DNA from: Cerrena zonata
Taxonomy: Eukaryota > Basidiomycota > Agaricomycetes > Polyporales > Cerrenaceae
Length of the DNA stretch: 64,000 nt
Reading direction: 5' to 3'
Assembly (NCBI GenBank): GCA_038087015.1
Contig: JASBNA010000100.1
Span: forward strand, 1-64,000
Below are positions 10,527 through 20,340 of the stretch, in pieces. The translations under genes and the position numbers were made by a program. A model generated the notes under the pieces. That model was given only the letters and a program-made list of their open reading frames with translations. It searched no databases and was not told the DNA's origin. The first letter of the stretch is position 1. Every line of letters starts with the position of its first letter.

Positions 10527-11810
10527 CTAGAATCTTTGTTTGTTTGGTTCCTGGTTTCTAACACCCCTTTTTATCTTACTGGTTATGGCTCTTATTTCTT
10601 TCAATTTTTCATTTAGCAAGCGTTCATCAGTCATATAAGCGGGTCTAAGATCCGAATAATCACAATGCAAGCTAAGTCTTGCACAAGTCTGGCAAACTGG
10701 TCTCTGTTCTGGACATGCTTTATGGCGAACTCTACATGTCCAGCAACCATTTCTTGATCGTGGACATTGCTTTCTCTTCGTAGGATTTTGCAAGGACTCA
10801 TTGGAAGGTATAGTTTGAGATCGCTTAACCCGTTTTGTTGGTGGTTCGGGTGCGTCTTCCTCTAGATCTTTGGTTGAGATCCGCTTTCTTAATTTTCTCT
10901 TGACTGTGTTGTTCTTTTGCAGCTTTGCGATTTGGATAGTTTTGGTTTTATTGGTTGAAGTAGCTTCTTTTGACCCCTGGCTCCTCTTGTTCTGTTTCTG
11001 CGTTACTCCGTTATAACCTTCGTTCTTTGGTTGACTATTTGAATTCGCTTGGCTGTATTGAAGTTCCTCCAAACTATATTGGGTGTTGTTGTGACTGACC
11101 ATCAAAGAATGTCTTGTAGATGATGATGGTACGTAGTTTTGTTCGAGCTGATCAGGATCAAGAACCAAGGGGTACTTGTGCTGATTATGTTGAAAATCTG
11201 CTTCGGAAGTCAAGAATGCATCATCGATGTGAAGATAATTATCATGGATCTTAGCTTCTTTTGTCGGTGAGCTTGATGAAATATACCGACTGTGCAAGTG
11301 ATTGGACTCTTTCACATTCATCATCCCTAAGTTTGCATCATTTATCCTAGAGAAGATGCTGGGGCTGTTGTCTAATAAAGAGTAGTTATTTTTGAACAGA
11401 CCTGATCTTCCCGGGCTCGTCTCGTTACTTGATACATGTTGATAAGCCATTGGCTTCATTGACTCAAGCTTCAAAGAGAATGGACCTTTCTCTCCAATAG
11501 TCTCGGTACTGAATACTATTGGGGATAATAGAACCCCTTTTGAAGGTGATGGATTATTCATTTGATTCACATACTTTTGATGATATTGAGCTAACATATG
11601 AGCATTTGGACTCTCAGTCGTATTCACTACCATATGTCTTCCATCTGGATCTGGATTGAAATGGAAAGAGCTGGAAGAGATTGGGCTGGAAGGGAAATCT
11701 CTTGATCTAGCTTCTCGTGTGTTACTCTCTACTGGCTGAAACATCAATTTGTTATTTGAACCCTGGAGAGTTTCCCTAGGTGACCCTTGGGAGTTTATCC
11801 GGCGAATCAT
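10527..11810 (-). CDS. UME7: UME6-like C-terminal zinc-cluster transcription factor (UME7 type)
   Basis: This is a 427-aa Ser/Asn-rich protein with its only recognisable domain near the C-terminus. The Zn2Cys6 cluster at about residues 353-380 reads RSRNGCWTCRVRHKAC with C-x2-C-x6-C-x6-C-x2-C-x6-C spacing. It is followed by a basic helix (LNEKLKEIRAITSKIKRG). A C-terminal cluster of this form, starting RSR-x-GCW-x-CR, is the Ume6 signature. Ume6 binds URS1-type sites and controls meiosis and, in Candida, filamentation. A TKRKQ and RKLRKR nuclear-localisation-like tract precedes it. C. albicans has a shorter paralogue named UME7 that, from memory, lies next to the EMP70 and RGT1 genes as here. 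The ATG is 11810; the frame upstream begins with GTG. Confidence 0.72.
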   Translation of the reverse strand: MIRRINSQGSPRETLQGSNNKLMFQPVESNTREARSRDFPSSPISSSSFHFNPDPDGRHMVVNTTESPNAHMLAQYHQKYVNQMNNPSPSKGVLLSPIVFSTETIGEKGPFSLKLESMKPMAYQHVSSNETSPGRSGLFKNNYSLLDNSPSIFSRINDANLGMMNVKESNHLHSRYISSSSPTKEAKIHDNYLHIDDAFLTSEADFQHNQHKYPLVLDPDQLEQNYVPSSSTRHSLMVSHNNTQYSLEELQYSQANSNSQPKNEGYNGVTQKQNKRSQGSKEATSTNKTKTIQIAKLQKNNTVKRKLRKRISTKDLEEDAPEPPTKRVKRSQTIPSNESLQNPTKRKQCPRSRNGCWTCRVRHKACPEQRPVCQTCARLSLHCDYSDLRPAYMTDERLLNEKLKEIRAITSKIKRGVRNQEPNKQRF

Positions 11811-11987
11811 CACTGAAAATAAAGTGGTTTCAATGGTTATACTGACCTAATCGTGGTATTTGCAATCAAGTTGTTTCTGACAAGTGATAGATCATTTTTA
11901 GCAGTCTTTTTCAAACCCTTACAAAATTTCGCGCCCAAAGCAAGGCCTTACAAGCTTAATGAACCATGGATTATATGAGTTTAATGA

Positions 11988-13499
11988 CTATGTAGAAGAT
12001 GGTGATGGATGGGCACTTGCGTAGGCAAGGATCCAATTCAAGTTAGTAAGAAGGAATTTACAGCTATGGGTCCATTCACCATTAGAGGTGACTCTAATGC
12101 TTTTACCACCAATGGAATCTCTTCTTTTGGAGATGCCGTAAGGAAGTTCTATTTCCTGGTTAATTGTAGAGAGTTTCTTTCCAATTTGGTACAAAATATC
12201 AAGGAGGGCTATCATTGATACATCAAGCTTATTGAAATTGAATAGTTTACCTAGCGAGAATTCATTAGAAGAGTAGAGATTTAGGATAGTTTTCGATTTG
12301 AGCAGTTTCTGTTGCTGAGTCTGGTTAGAAAGAGTTCCTGCCTCGTTCAAAGCGTCAGCATCAGAAGGGTTGGGATCCGTGTTATCTCCTTGGTTGTATG
12401 AATATGTCACTTTAACTATTTGTGATTTGGAACCCATAGGTATGAGTTTGTAATTGATTAGTTCGACGTCCAATCTTTTGATAATAAATACCAATAATAA
12501 AACTATTTGACCCAATGCTGAGTTTATTTCGGACCAGGGTATTTTATAACCTATTCTAAAGCCGTTGATGGTACCGTATTCATTTACAAATGAGATATTG
12601 AAAAATTTGTTATAGATGTTTAGTGTCCTCAAATTATCAAGATTATTTAAATGGGCTTGATATAATGCTTTGGACTGCTCTAGTTTATCGACCTTGCGTT
12701 TTAATTCGAGGTTTAAAGAGTTTTTTAACTGGAGAATACCATTCAATTCATTTTGATTCAAGTTTTTCAACTCATTATTCAAATTGTTCAATTGCTGTCC
12801 TAAATCATTTTTTGCTTCCACCAATTCCTTTAATTCGCTAATCTTACTTGATTCCTCTTGTTGTAAATTTTTGTATTCAGCTATTGAATTCAGTAACTTA
12901 GAATCTAATTCTTCGTTTTCAATACTCTTCAACAGGTTGTTTTCCCGATCCTTCAATTTCCTTAAAAAAGTTAAGTAATAATCTTTTTCTCTTTGACTTT
13001 GATCAAATTTGAGTTTGAAGTTTTCAACTACCAAGTTAGAACAGTCGGCACAAAGAGGATGGTCAATGTCCTGATTGTTAGATAGTATGGAGAACACATT
13101 TTTCAATGTATTTATTCTTCCAGAAATGGTATTTAACAGGTCATTCAGTAAACCTTTCGTGTTATCTTCTTGATTATTTTTATTAGGCGAATCCTCGGAT
13201 ACCATTACATACGATAAGGTTGAGTTCACTGATGATTGATTTTGGCCTCCTTCTTTCTCTGAATCTCTCTTCGATATTATCGGCTGGGGATTTGATTTTT
13301 GAATCTCATTATAAAGATCTAATCTATCCCTAGGAATAAAATCCATCGGGTCCACAATTGATTCATTCACGGATGTTCTACCATCCTCAGCATACTTATT
13401 TGTTAAAAGGTTTAACTGTCCCGAACTGAGCCTTTCAAGCGAGTCATGGATTGATAGCTCTGCATTGCACTTTTGACAATTAAATACTTCATCCACCAT
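11988..13499 (-). CDS. VPS30: Beclin-1/Atg6/Vps30 family protein
   Basis: This protein is a subunit of the phosphatidylinositol 3-kinase (Vps34) complexes used in autophagy and vacuolar sorting. It is 503 aa. The N-terminus has the Atg6 motif FNCQKCNAEL with a CxxC, followed by SLERLSSGQLNLL, conserved in fungal Vps30. Residues about 165-290 are a long coiled coil. The C-terminal half is the BARA domain (TINGFRIGY, then the segment around KFLLTNLNWILAY). The length is a little below S. cerevisiae Vps30. The frame is intact and the ATG at 13499 starts directly before the CxxC region. Confidence 0.9.
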   Translation of the reverse strand: MVDEVFNCQKCNAELSIHDSLERLSSGQLNLLTNKYAEDGRTSVNESIVDPMDFIPRDRLDLYNEIQKSNPQPIISKRDSEKEGGQNQSSVNSTLSYVMVSEDSPNKNNQEDNTKGLLNDLLNTISGRINTLKNVFSILSNNQDIDHPLCADCSNLVVENFKLKFDQSQREKDYYLTFLRKLKDRENNLLKSIENEELDSKLLNSIAEYKNLQQEESSKISELKELVEAKNDLGQQLNNLNNELKNLNQNELNGILQLKNSLNLELKRKVDKLEQSKALYQAHLNNLDNLRTLNIYNKFFNISFVNEYGTINGFRIGYKIPWSEINSALGQIVLLLVFIIKRLDVELINYKLIPMGSKSQIVKVTYSYNQGDNTDPNPSDADALNEAGTLSNQTQQQKLLKSKTILNLYSSNEFSLGKLFNFNKLDVSMIALLDILYQIGKKLSTINQEIELPYGISKRRDSIGGKSIRVTSNGEWTHSCKFLLTNLNWILAYASAHPSPSST

Positions 13500-13849
13500 A
13501 GCTAGTTTGATGAGTAGACGTCAGATGTCATTTACTATCAAAAAATTAACGTGATAAGCAAATGATTAATTCTCAAAAAAAAAAAAATCCTAGCAAAATT
13601 GACTGTTAACAAAACAAACTACTAACAATTACTAGTCGTACTAGTCTACAATTACAAAGCAAGTTTTAAAACACTCTTTTTATTGAATGTATGACCGAAA
13701 ATCAGAAATGACTAAACTAAACTTGTAAGAATAAATGTAAATGAAAAGTCCGATACAATAATACGTTTATAGAAACAGAATATTGTTCCATCGAAAACTG
13801 CAAAAAAAAAAGTACGAAATAGAAGAAATTATACCAATAGGAAACATCA
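13500..13849. other. Intergenic region between VPS30 and the GPI-protein gene
   Basis: 350 AT-rich bases containing an A12 run near 13577 and the 3' flank of the wall-protein gene. No gene is seen; the open frame crossing from 13717 is a Leu/Gln-rich shadow of the Thr-rich repeats. Confidence 0.35.
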
Positions 13850-14908
13850 TTAGATAATAAAGGCAGCAAGGGCGAAAAGACCGGCAGCAGCACCAACAGC
13901 CTTGTTTGCAGCAGCATTTTCTTCAGCAGTAGAAACTTCTGGAACAGCAGTTGGACTGGTTGATTCAGCAGCAACGGTGGTTGGTTGAGAAGTAGCTTCA
14001 GTGGTTGGGGTGGTTGGGGTGGCACCAGTAGCTTCACTAGGAGTCTTAGTTTCCGCTTCGACTGAAGTTGGTTGAGTGGTACCTTCTGCTGGAGGAACCA
14101 CAGCTGGGGTGGTTCCTTCGGCTGGAGTAGTGGCTTCAGTAGTAGGAGTTTCGGCTGGAGTAGTGGCTTCAGTAGTAGGAGTTTCAGCTGGAGTAGTGGC
14201 TTCAGTAGTTGGAGCTTCAGTAGTTGGAGCTTCAGTAGTTGGAGCTTCAGTAGTTGGAGCTTCAGTAGTTGGAGCTTCAGTAGTTGGAGCTTCAGTAGTT
14301 GGAACTTCAGTAGTTGGAACTTCAGTTGGAGTAGTGGATTCAACTGGTTTAGAAGGCTTAACTGGTGTAGTAGTTTCAGAAGGTAATGGACAATAGGTGG
14401 TATAGGTAGTGTGTTCTTCGGTAACAGTAGTCACACCAGTAGTAATTGGAGTACAATGTTCACTTTCACAACTGGTAACAGTAATAACAGTAGTTGAAAT
14501 TTCAGTTTCAGTTGCAGAAGAACTAGGAGGATGAATCCAAGAACTACTACTTTCTGGAGGATGAATCCAAGAACTACTACTTTCTGCAGTACTACTTGGG
14601 ATATAAGTAGAAGGTAATGGACAATAAGTAGTATAAGTAGTGTATTCTTCAGTAACAGTAACAACCCCAGTAGTAATTGGAGTACAGTGTTCACTTCCAC
14701 AACTAGTGATAGTGATAACGGTAGTACCAATTTCAGTAGTGGTAGAAGGAGGAGCAGAAGAAATTAAACTATAATTTGCAGAAGCACTTTCATCTCTAGG
14801 GACAATCTGAGCGACATTACGCTTTTCGATTTCATAATAGCTGTCTTGGACAGCTTGAGCAGAGCCCAACAAAGTTAAAGATCCAATAGCGAAGGTAGAA
14901 AGTTTCAT
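13850..14908 (-). CDS. GPI-anchored Ser/Thr-rich cell-wall protein with internal repeats
   Basis: This 352-aa protein has a signal peptide (1 to about 19) and a possible Kex2 site at EIEKR near residue 30. Two copies of a module, TTVITITSC-x-SEHCTPITTG followed by VTEEYTTYTTYCPLP, lie at about residues 60-100 and 140-180. This resembles the flocculin/agglutinin-type repeats of fungal wall proteins. Between them is a duplicated SSSWIHPP. A Thr/Glu/Pro-rich spacer has about seven TTEAP or TTEVP units and three TPAETPTTEAT-like units. The C-terminus ends in a hydrophobic tail (AAGLFALAAFII) after ENAAAN, a plausible omega-site region. It is probably a covalently attached wall protein or adhesin; the exact family name is not recognised. 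Confidence 0.85.
   Translation of the reverse strand: MKLSTFAIGSLTLLGSAQAVQDSYYEIEKRNVAQIVPRDESASANYSLISSAPPSTTTEIGTTVITITSCGSEHCTPITTGVVTVTEEYTTYTTYCPLPSTYIPSSTAESSSSWIHPPESSSSWIHPPSSSATETEISTTVITVTSCESEHCTPITTGVTTVTEEHTTYTTYCPLPSETTTPVKPSKPVESTTPTEVPTTEVPTTEAPTTEAPTTEAPTTEAPTTEAPTTEAPTTEATTPAETPTTEATTPAETPTTEATTPAEGTTPAVVPPAEGTTQPTSVEAETKTPSEATGATPTTPTTEATSQPTTVAAESTSPTAVPEVSTAEENAAANKAVGAAAGLFALAAFII
14200..14310 (-). repeat. 15-bp tandem repeat encoding TTEAP units
   Basis: On the + strand the unit is GGAGCTTCAGTAGTT, repeated about seven times with near identity; the last units read GGAACTTCAGTAGTT. It lies inside the wall-protein gene and is flanked by 36-bp repeats encoding TPAETPTTEAT (about 14117-14200). 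Confidence 0.85.
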
Positions 14909-17900
14909 TTCAAGCGAAGGACAATTTATGAATGATAATCTTTAAAATAAATTTTCAAATTACGGGACAATTGGGTCCAATTATATAGTACTTTTTTTTT
15001 CTAATTTTGTTTAACGGAAGTTAAGGCTTATTGGTTTCGGGGTAAGCCAACATCATACGTTTCAGGAAAGGGTTTCACCTAAAAGTAGCGAACCCTTCAG
15101 AAAAGGTTATATTATCAAAATACAATTCCAAAACGAATGACCGGGAAGATTGGTTATAATTAGAAAATCAAAAATATATTTAGAAGGTTGTAGCATAATT
15201 TGAAGGTTGTAATATGGTTGTAATATGATTTTTAGCTTTTATTGGTGTGTAATTGGCTCTAAAAGAGTTGGGTGCAAACTATCCGAATAGGATTTTTTTC
15301 TTTCTTTTCTTTTTTGAAAGGGTTATAATGCAATCAAGCTTAAACTTCTTTTGTTTACCAATTATACAAATTATCTACATGATGGGGCATTATTTTGCAG
15401 CCTTGCCAAAATTAAATCATCAAAATTGATGAATATAACTACTCATGACTCATGTAGTGAAAGTGCTTAGGTGGAAAGCATACAAAGATAAGGTTATAAT
15501 ATGAGGAACCTGAAATCCCGAATTACACAATGTGAATCAAAGACTAATTCTTGCTAATGCTAGTTTAACAAAAATGATTTCATCTGCTTGAAAAAGGGGT
15601 GATAGCATTAATTAATTGTGTGGAGAAGGTACACTAGCACTTTCTTTGTTGATTTCTACGCAACCTCAAGCGAGTTGATGCAAGTTGCAGCCTAAATCAT
15701 CCACCCATCAAAACATTGCTCATGATTTCACAATTAAAGCTAGCAGCACTAATGATCCAAGATTACCTATTGTTTATTGATTACTCCGTAGTTGTCGTAG
15801 ATTTGAATCTGTGTCTATTGCTGTATCTGATTCTATGAAAAATTGTTTAGCTGACTGAAAAGCTTACTTAGTTAAAAGGAGTGCGCAGCCTTCCCTGATT
15901 GCTATAGGGGGGGATATTTACCTTAATTACCAGTTCGTAATAATTTCACTCTGATTAGAAGACAATAAAATTATTTATAGAAGAGTTTTTGTCAATAGTG
16001 AATTGTCAAGAGACAATTGTCTATTTACCATTATAGTAAATCCTTCTTTTTTTTTTTGGTCTTTTTGTTTTTTTAAGAACAGTTAAAGGACCGTGCTATT
16101 TTTAAAACCTCATGGGGTTATGTAAATATTTTGGTCAAGCGAAGAAATTATTAATCTGGTTTAATGACTGATCTGGTCTTAATTGATATACCTATAGATC
16201 TGGATGTCAAGTCTTTAACAAGGTGTGTCTAAAAATAAGGCAACTAATTGAGCAATGAGATTTTGAATAGATGAAATTATTGGAAAGTTTAATTCCGGTA
16301 TCCATTTCCATCTTTTCTTTTTATATTAAAGCTTGGCCAACTGAATGTGAAAGTAGATTATTCATAAACTCATAATCACCATAATCATTGCTGATGAAGC
16401 AAGGCAAATATTAGAAGGGTATTCGTAAAGGGATACCCATGCATCCGGATTCGGTTGGCGATAAGATTTATGTCATGAGCCACTGAAGAGCTATTTTTTA
16501 GTATGAACTTATGTTCTTAAGCAATTAGCGAAGATAAACTAGGAATAAAGGCTTCTTTTGCGAGCTAGACAAGATAGTTTATGAGCTCTGATTTTTTTAT
16601 GAAAACTAGTCTTGCTTAATCCAGGCCCTGTAACGATTTCAGTATCAAACTTTAAATGAGATTTCATCATAAAATGGGCCTATTTTAATGAGTAAGAAAA
16701 CTAGATTATGGTTTCTTTACATCTTGCAATCTCAAACTAGGTAATTCCCCCATTTTTTTTTCACAGCTTCATTGAACTAACATTGCTTTGAATACAACCA
16801 ATCAGTATGAAAGTTTCACCTTTCTGCCCATCAAACAAATAGATACGGAAAGCTTGTTCTGGATATTGTGGCAGTAGATAGGGTAGAGTGAGTTTCAGAG
16901 GAAAACTTAGTTCATAGACGAATATCGTGAGATACTAATTTTTTCGCAGCCGATCTGCGTAGCGCAGGGGTCTTCCTGATTCCTCGCACATCAAAAGTCC
17001 CAAAGTAGGTGGTATATTGATAGTTGGAGGTACTTTGGTGTCCAAAGAGTCGTTGGGGGGAGAAAGCGGCAAAGGTCTGGGATCTGAAGGGTATTTGCAA
17101 TAGTGTCAGGCACTCTGAATAAACATGGGCTAGTAGCGGTCTGCGAGACGGTCTCGGGGAATCTATAGTGCAGACATTCGGGCTTATATCACAAATGTCT
17201 AGAGTGTAATACCAAGGTTGAATATATTAATGTTTTCAGTATTAAAGATGTTCGATATAAGGTTTTTTTTTTTTTTCCAAAACTATTTTCATTTATCACT
17301 TGAGCAGGAAGCCAGAGCCGTGAGTTCAGACCTTATCATTGTTCTGATACTTATGGAATTGATGTTTATAGCTGCTCTTTTGCTTTTTAAGAGTAGGAAG
17401 GGTGTCAAACACTCAAGCACGCCTACATACTTCGAAAGGCAGCTGACGTGGAGTTATGGATATCGCATACCTTGAAAGACCTCCATAAGTCTGAAGGTTG
17501 TGAAACGGATGTAATGATCATTTTTGCAGTACATCAATACATAATGGTTTGTACTCACTATGGGAGCTCCAAAATGCCGATATCTCCATGGACGATGAGT
17601 TTTCTTCCACCTCCATAAATACAGGTCTCTGATCTCTGAAGTATATCTTGCGCTTAAGAACATTTCATCAAGGTTTGAACCAGATCATCGTACAAACTAC
17701 TTACTTATGGTAACTCGCAGGCTGTTGCAATACAATCTGAGAGTTTGGTTCTCCATGAATTGTCACCAGAATCCCTCGGTGTGGATTTTATATGCTCTAC
17801 TAAGAACAGAAAATCACCAATTTGCAGTAAATATTGCAAAAAAAATACTTTTTTATCTAATTGTTTATAACCAATGCCAGAACACACCATACTGGCTCAA

Positions 17901-18031
17901 ACATAGGTTTGGTGCTGCTGGGTCTCTGCTATCATACCCCCAGGAGCGGTTTCTCTCTTCGTGTTACGTATTTTTTGTACGTTATTTACTGGATTAAATG
18001 AGTAATCTAGCATCACCGCTCTGCAACTGCT
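14909..18031. other. Long gene-poor region upstream of the wall-protein gene and tRNA-His
   Basis: About 3.1 kb without a supported protein gene, unusual next to the compact spacing elsewhere. The first 600 bases (upstream of the wall-protein gene) contain repeated AAGGTTATAAT/AAGGTTGTA motifs and a TATA-like TATATAATT near 14974-14983 (minus sense). About 16900-17700 is less AT-rich than its surroundings, with short overlapping frames on both strands that resemble no protein I know. A perfect palindrome CGAGAC-G-GTCTCG is at 17144-17156. The region might hold an untranslated RNA or a decayed element. Confidence 0.4.
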
Positions 18032-18103
18032 GCCGTTCTAGTATAGTGGTTAGTACACTTCGTTGTGGCCGAAGAAACCCAGGTTCGATTCCTGGGAACG
18101 GCA
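18032..18103 (+). tRNA. tRNA-His (anticodon GUG)
   Basis: A complete cloverleaf of 72 nt. The acceptor stem GCCGTTC (18032-18038) pairs with GAACGGC (18096-18102), with discriminator A at 18103. The D arm reads TAGTATAGTGGTTAGTA. The anticodon stem CTTCG/CGAAG encloses TTGTGGC, giving GTG. The T arm CCCAGGTTCGATTCCTGGG contains a perfect B box. There is no intron. The -1 base is T, so the required G-1 would be added after transcription. Confidence 0.97.
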
Positions 18104-18614
18104 TCTATTTTCTTTTTTTACTTCCTTCGCTTGTACGTACCTTCCTGAAAGCGTGCTGTGTCTATTTGACCATGAGTTGTACTGTCAGGTTGCAAAAATG
18201 ACTTTTTTTCAGGCCCTCAAAGGCGACTTCGTCCGTACACCACAGACTAGTTACCCGGAGGAAAAAGGAGAAAAAACGAGAAGAGATTCAAATTGAAAAG
18301 AACAAAAAAACATCGTAGTAAAATTTTTCATACTTTTGTTTTCTTTAACTTAATAAAGGAAAGAATAATTGTATGTTCAGAAGAAACTTTCTTCGTTGAA
18401 GAAGGCAAAGAAGAATGGATTTTTCTTTGGGAAGATTACTATGATGATAATATGATAAGTTGCTTGAAGATGAAATAATCACTGTGAGCACAATGATTTC
18501 TCAAAGACTACAACGGTATCTGAATGTAATTTTCAAACTTAGAAAAGTCAATACTTTTATGCGATGTACTAACTATATAGACTTTTTCCTTACTTGTAAA
18601 ATTGTAAAGCCGTA
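18104..18614. other. Intergenic region between tRNA-His and SEN2
   Basis: A T-rich stretch directly after the tRNA (TTTTCTTTTTTT at about 18109-18120) would act as the Pol III terminator. The rest is AT-rich with no supported gene; short frames at 18293-18478 are Lys/Phe/Glu-rich with no recognisable feature. Confidence 0.45.
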
Positions 18615-19652
18615 ATGGGTAAACGAAATAATAAGATACTTAATCAGATATATACTCAACCGTTACCGGTTAAAGTTTATGGAGGGCTACCTACGATTTT
18701 TCCTCATAATCCGATTTCCTGGTTATATTTTGGATATGTGTATATACGAGTGTTACGGGAAGTAGGGTTGGAACAGACAATAGAAGTTGAAGTAGAAGAT
18801 AGGGTATTCAAAGTTGACAGAGAAGAATCAATGATGATATTATGGAGACAAGGATTTTTCGGTAAAGGAAATTTATCTAGATCGGAGCCCACTTGGAGAG
18901 AACGAATCAAAAGATTAAATGAAGAAGAATTAAGTAATGAAGATATCACCAAAGTTAGAAGAGAAGAAAGGAAAAGATTCAAGAATGAAAGAAGTAAATT
19001 ACAAGAATTAGAATTAAAACAGCGACAAGATATAATAAACCCACAAGAACAACTTGAAATGAATGCATTACAGAAGAAATTAGAAGAATTCAAAGTTAAC
19101 TACGATAGTAAGAAAATCAAACCCGATGTCATTATACAAGATGCCAATCTTGAGTATTTACAATTGCAACCGGTGGAAGTAATGTTCTTGAAATATTTAT
19201 CAGCGATAAAGATTTTCGATAACGGGCTTGAACTAACCAATGAACAACTTTTCCAGAAATGTACTGGTCAGCACCAAGACCAAATAACGAGCTCAAACCA
19301 GTTTATCTTGGAATACGTGGTATACCACTACTTCAGATCACTAGGCTGGTGTGTCCGATCAGGAATCAAATTTGGATGTGATTATCTACTATACAAGCGA
19401 GGACCACCCTTCAGCCACGCAGAGTACGGGATCTACCTCATGACGGGCGAAAAGAAGTGGACCGACATCCAGGCCCTCACCCGGGTCATTGGAGGGGTTA
19501 AAAAATGTTTCGTACTAGTATATATCGACATTCCCGATTTGCAACAATTCAACCAAGCATTACAAACGAAAAACTGCTCCGATTTGCTCAAACTATATAA
19601 AGTGACGCCAATTCTCTACAAAAGATGGGTCCCCAGCAGGACCAGAGATTAA
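18615..19652 (+). CDS. SEN2: tRNA-splicing endonuclease catalytic subunit Sen2
   Basis: Sen2 cuts the 5' splice site of intron-containing pre-tRNAs in the Sen2-Sen15-Sen34-Sen54 complex. The protein is 345 aa. The N-terminus has the Sen2 hallmark PVKVYGGLPTIFPHNPISW. A charged coiled-coil-like middle (about 90-175) follows. The C-terminal nuclease fold contains RSLGWCVRSGIKFGCDYLLY and KRGPPFSHAEYGIY. The catalytic Tyr (about 257-260), His (about 267) and Lys (in GGVKKCFVLVY, about 295) are all present. The length is close to S. cerevisiae Sen2 and the frame is intact. It is followed on the same strand by BUR6. Confidence 0.93.
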   Translation: MGKRNNKILNQIYTQPLPVKVYGGLPTIFPHNPISWLYFGYVYIRVLREVGLEQTIEVEVEDRVFKVDREESMMILWRQGFFGKGNLSRSEPTWRERIKRLNEEELSNEDITKVRREERKRFKNERSKLQELELKQRQDIINPQEQLEMNALQKKLEEFKVNYDSKKIKPDVIIQDANLEYLQLQPVEVMFLKYLSAIKIFDNGLELTNEQLFQKCTGQHQDQITSSNQFILEYVVYHYFRSLGWCVRSGIKFGCDYLLYKRGPPFSHAEYGIYLMTGEKKWTDIQALTRVIGGVKKCFVLVYIDIPDLQQFNQALQTKNCSDLLKLYKVTPILYKRWVPSRTRD

Positions 19653-19974
19653 TCCATAGTCAATATAACGAAAAAGTCAATCATATAATGAATAATCAAT
19701 CATATAATGAATAATCAATCATATAGCGAGTAAATCAATCCATCAATATCATGCGCTGCACTACCTTTATCATACCCCTGCACACAAGCGGCAACGAGAA
19801 GGAGAGTTCCAGCACTCATTGACTCGCAGTTAATTATAAATAAACCAATTATTCCAATTTTTGCCCAGCAGCTTTTTTTCCATCCGTTGTCTTGCTGCTC
19901 ACGTGACTGCACCGATTATATAAGCACCATATCCACGGTACAATAGTATACACAAAGTACATACAAACGGCAAA
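19653..19974. promoter_or_regulatory. Upstream region of BUR6 with 19-bp tandem repeat, E-box and TATA box
   Basis: Two and a half copies of CAATCATATAATGAATAAT occupy 19678-19725. A perfect TCACGTGA palindrome (Cbf1/bHLH type) is at 19899-19906, 69 bases before the BUR6 ATG. TATATAAG at 19917-19924 follows it. The arrangement of E-box, TATA box and start codon looks like a compact promoter. Confidence 0.6.
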
Positions 19975-20340
19975 ATGTCTAATATTCAGAGTATAATGAA
20001 TGCAACTGAGGATGAAGAGTACAATGAAACAAGTAATAAGGTTAGTCAAGAAAGCATACTAAATAATTTTGAAAGAATCAAGACTCACTTCCCAGCAGCT
20101 AGAATAAAGAAAATTATGCAAAGCGATGAAGATATTGGGAAAGTAGCACAAGCAACTCCAGTGGTTGTGGGTCGAGCATTAGAAATCTTTATGGCTAATT
20201 TGGTTGAAGCAAGTATAATTGAAGCCAAAAAAAACGGGGTTAAAAGAATTGGTGCTTCTCACATTAGATCAGCCGTGGAAAATACTGAACAATTTGATTT
20301 TCTAGTTGATGTTGTTGAAAAATATCCAGCTTCTAAGTAA
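19975..20340 (+). CDS. BUR6: NC2 alpha subunit (Bur6/DRAP1), histone-fold transcription regulator
   Basis: A 121-aa protein. With NC2 beta it binds TBP on DNA and modulates basal RNA polymerase II transcription. Residues about 38-115 form an H2A-like histone fold with the family signature FPAARIKKIMQSDEDIGKVA, then PVVVGRALEIFMANLVEAS and IGASHIRSAVENTEQFDFL. The short acidic N-terminus is usual. The length matches the family and the frame is intact. The ATG at 19975 is 51 bases after a TATA box. Confidence 0.94.
   Translation: MSNIQSIMNATEDEEYNETSNKVSQESILNNFERIKTHFPAARIKKIMQSDEDIGKVAQATPVVVGRALEIFMANLVEASIIEAKKNGVKRIGASHIRSAVENTEQFDFLVDVVEKYPASK

Noticed and set aside
14072..14396. Two long plus-strand frames and the minus 13717-14343 frame over the wall-protein gene
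   Set aside because: Repetitive Ser/Trp, Gly/Val or Leu/Gln products of the Thr-rich repeat read in other frames.
16386..16487. Box C/D snoRNA suggested by CTGATGA and CTGA
   Set aside because: The C box lacks the purine first base and the flanks cannot pair into a terminal stem.
16912..17100. 62-codon minus-strand frame near 17 kb as a retroelement protein fragment
   Set aside because: No recognisable Gag, protease, RT or integrase motif and no neighbouring LTR could be identified.
17208..18031. Solo LTR just upstream of the tRNA-His
   Set aside because: I looked for TG...CA ends with a flanking direct duplication near the tRNA and found none.
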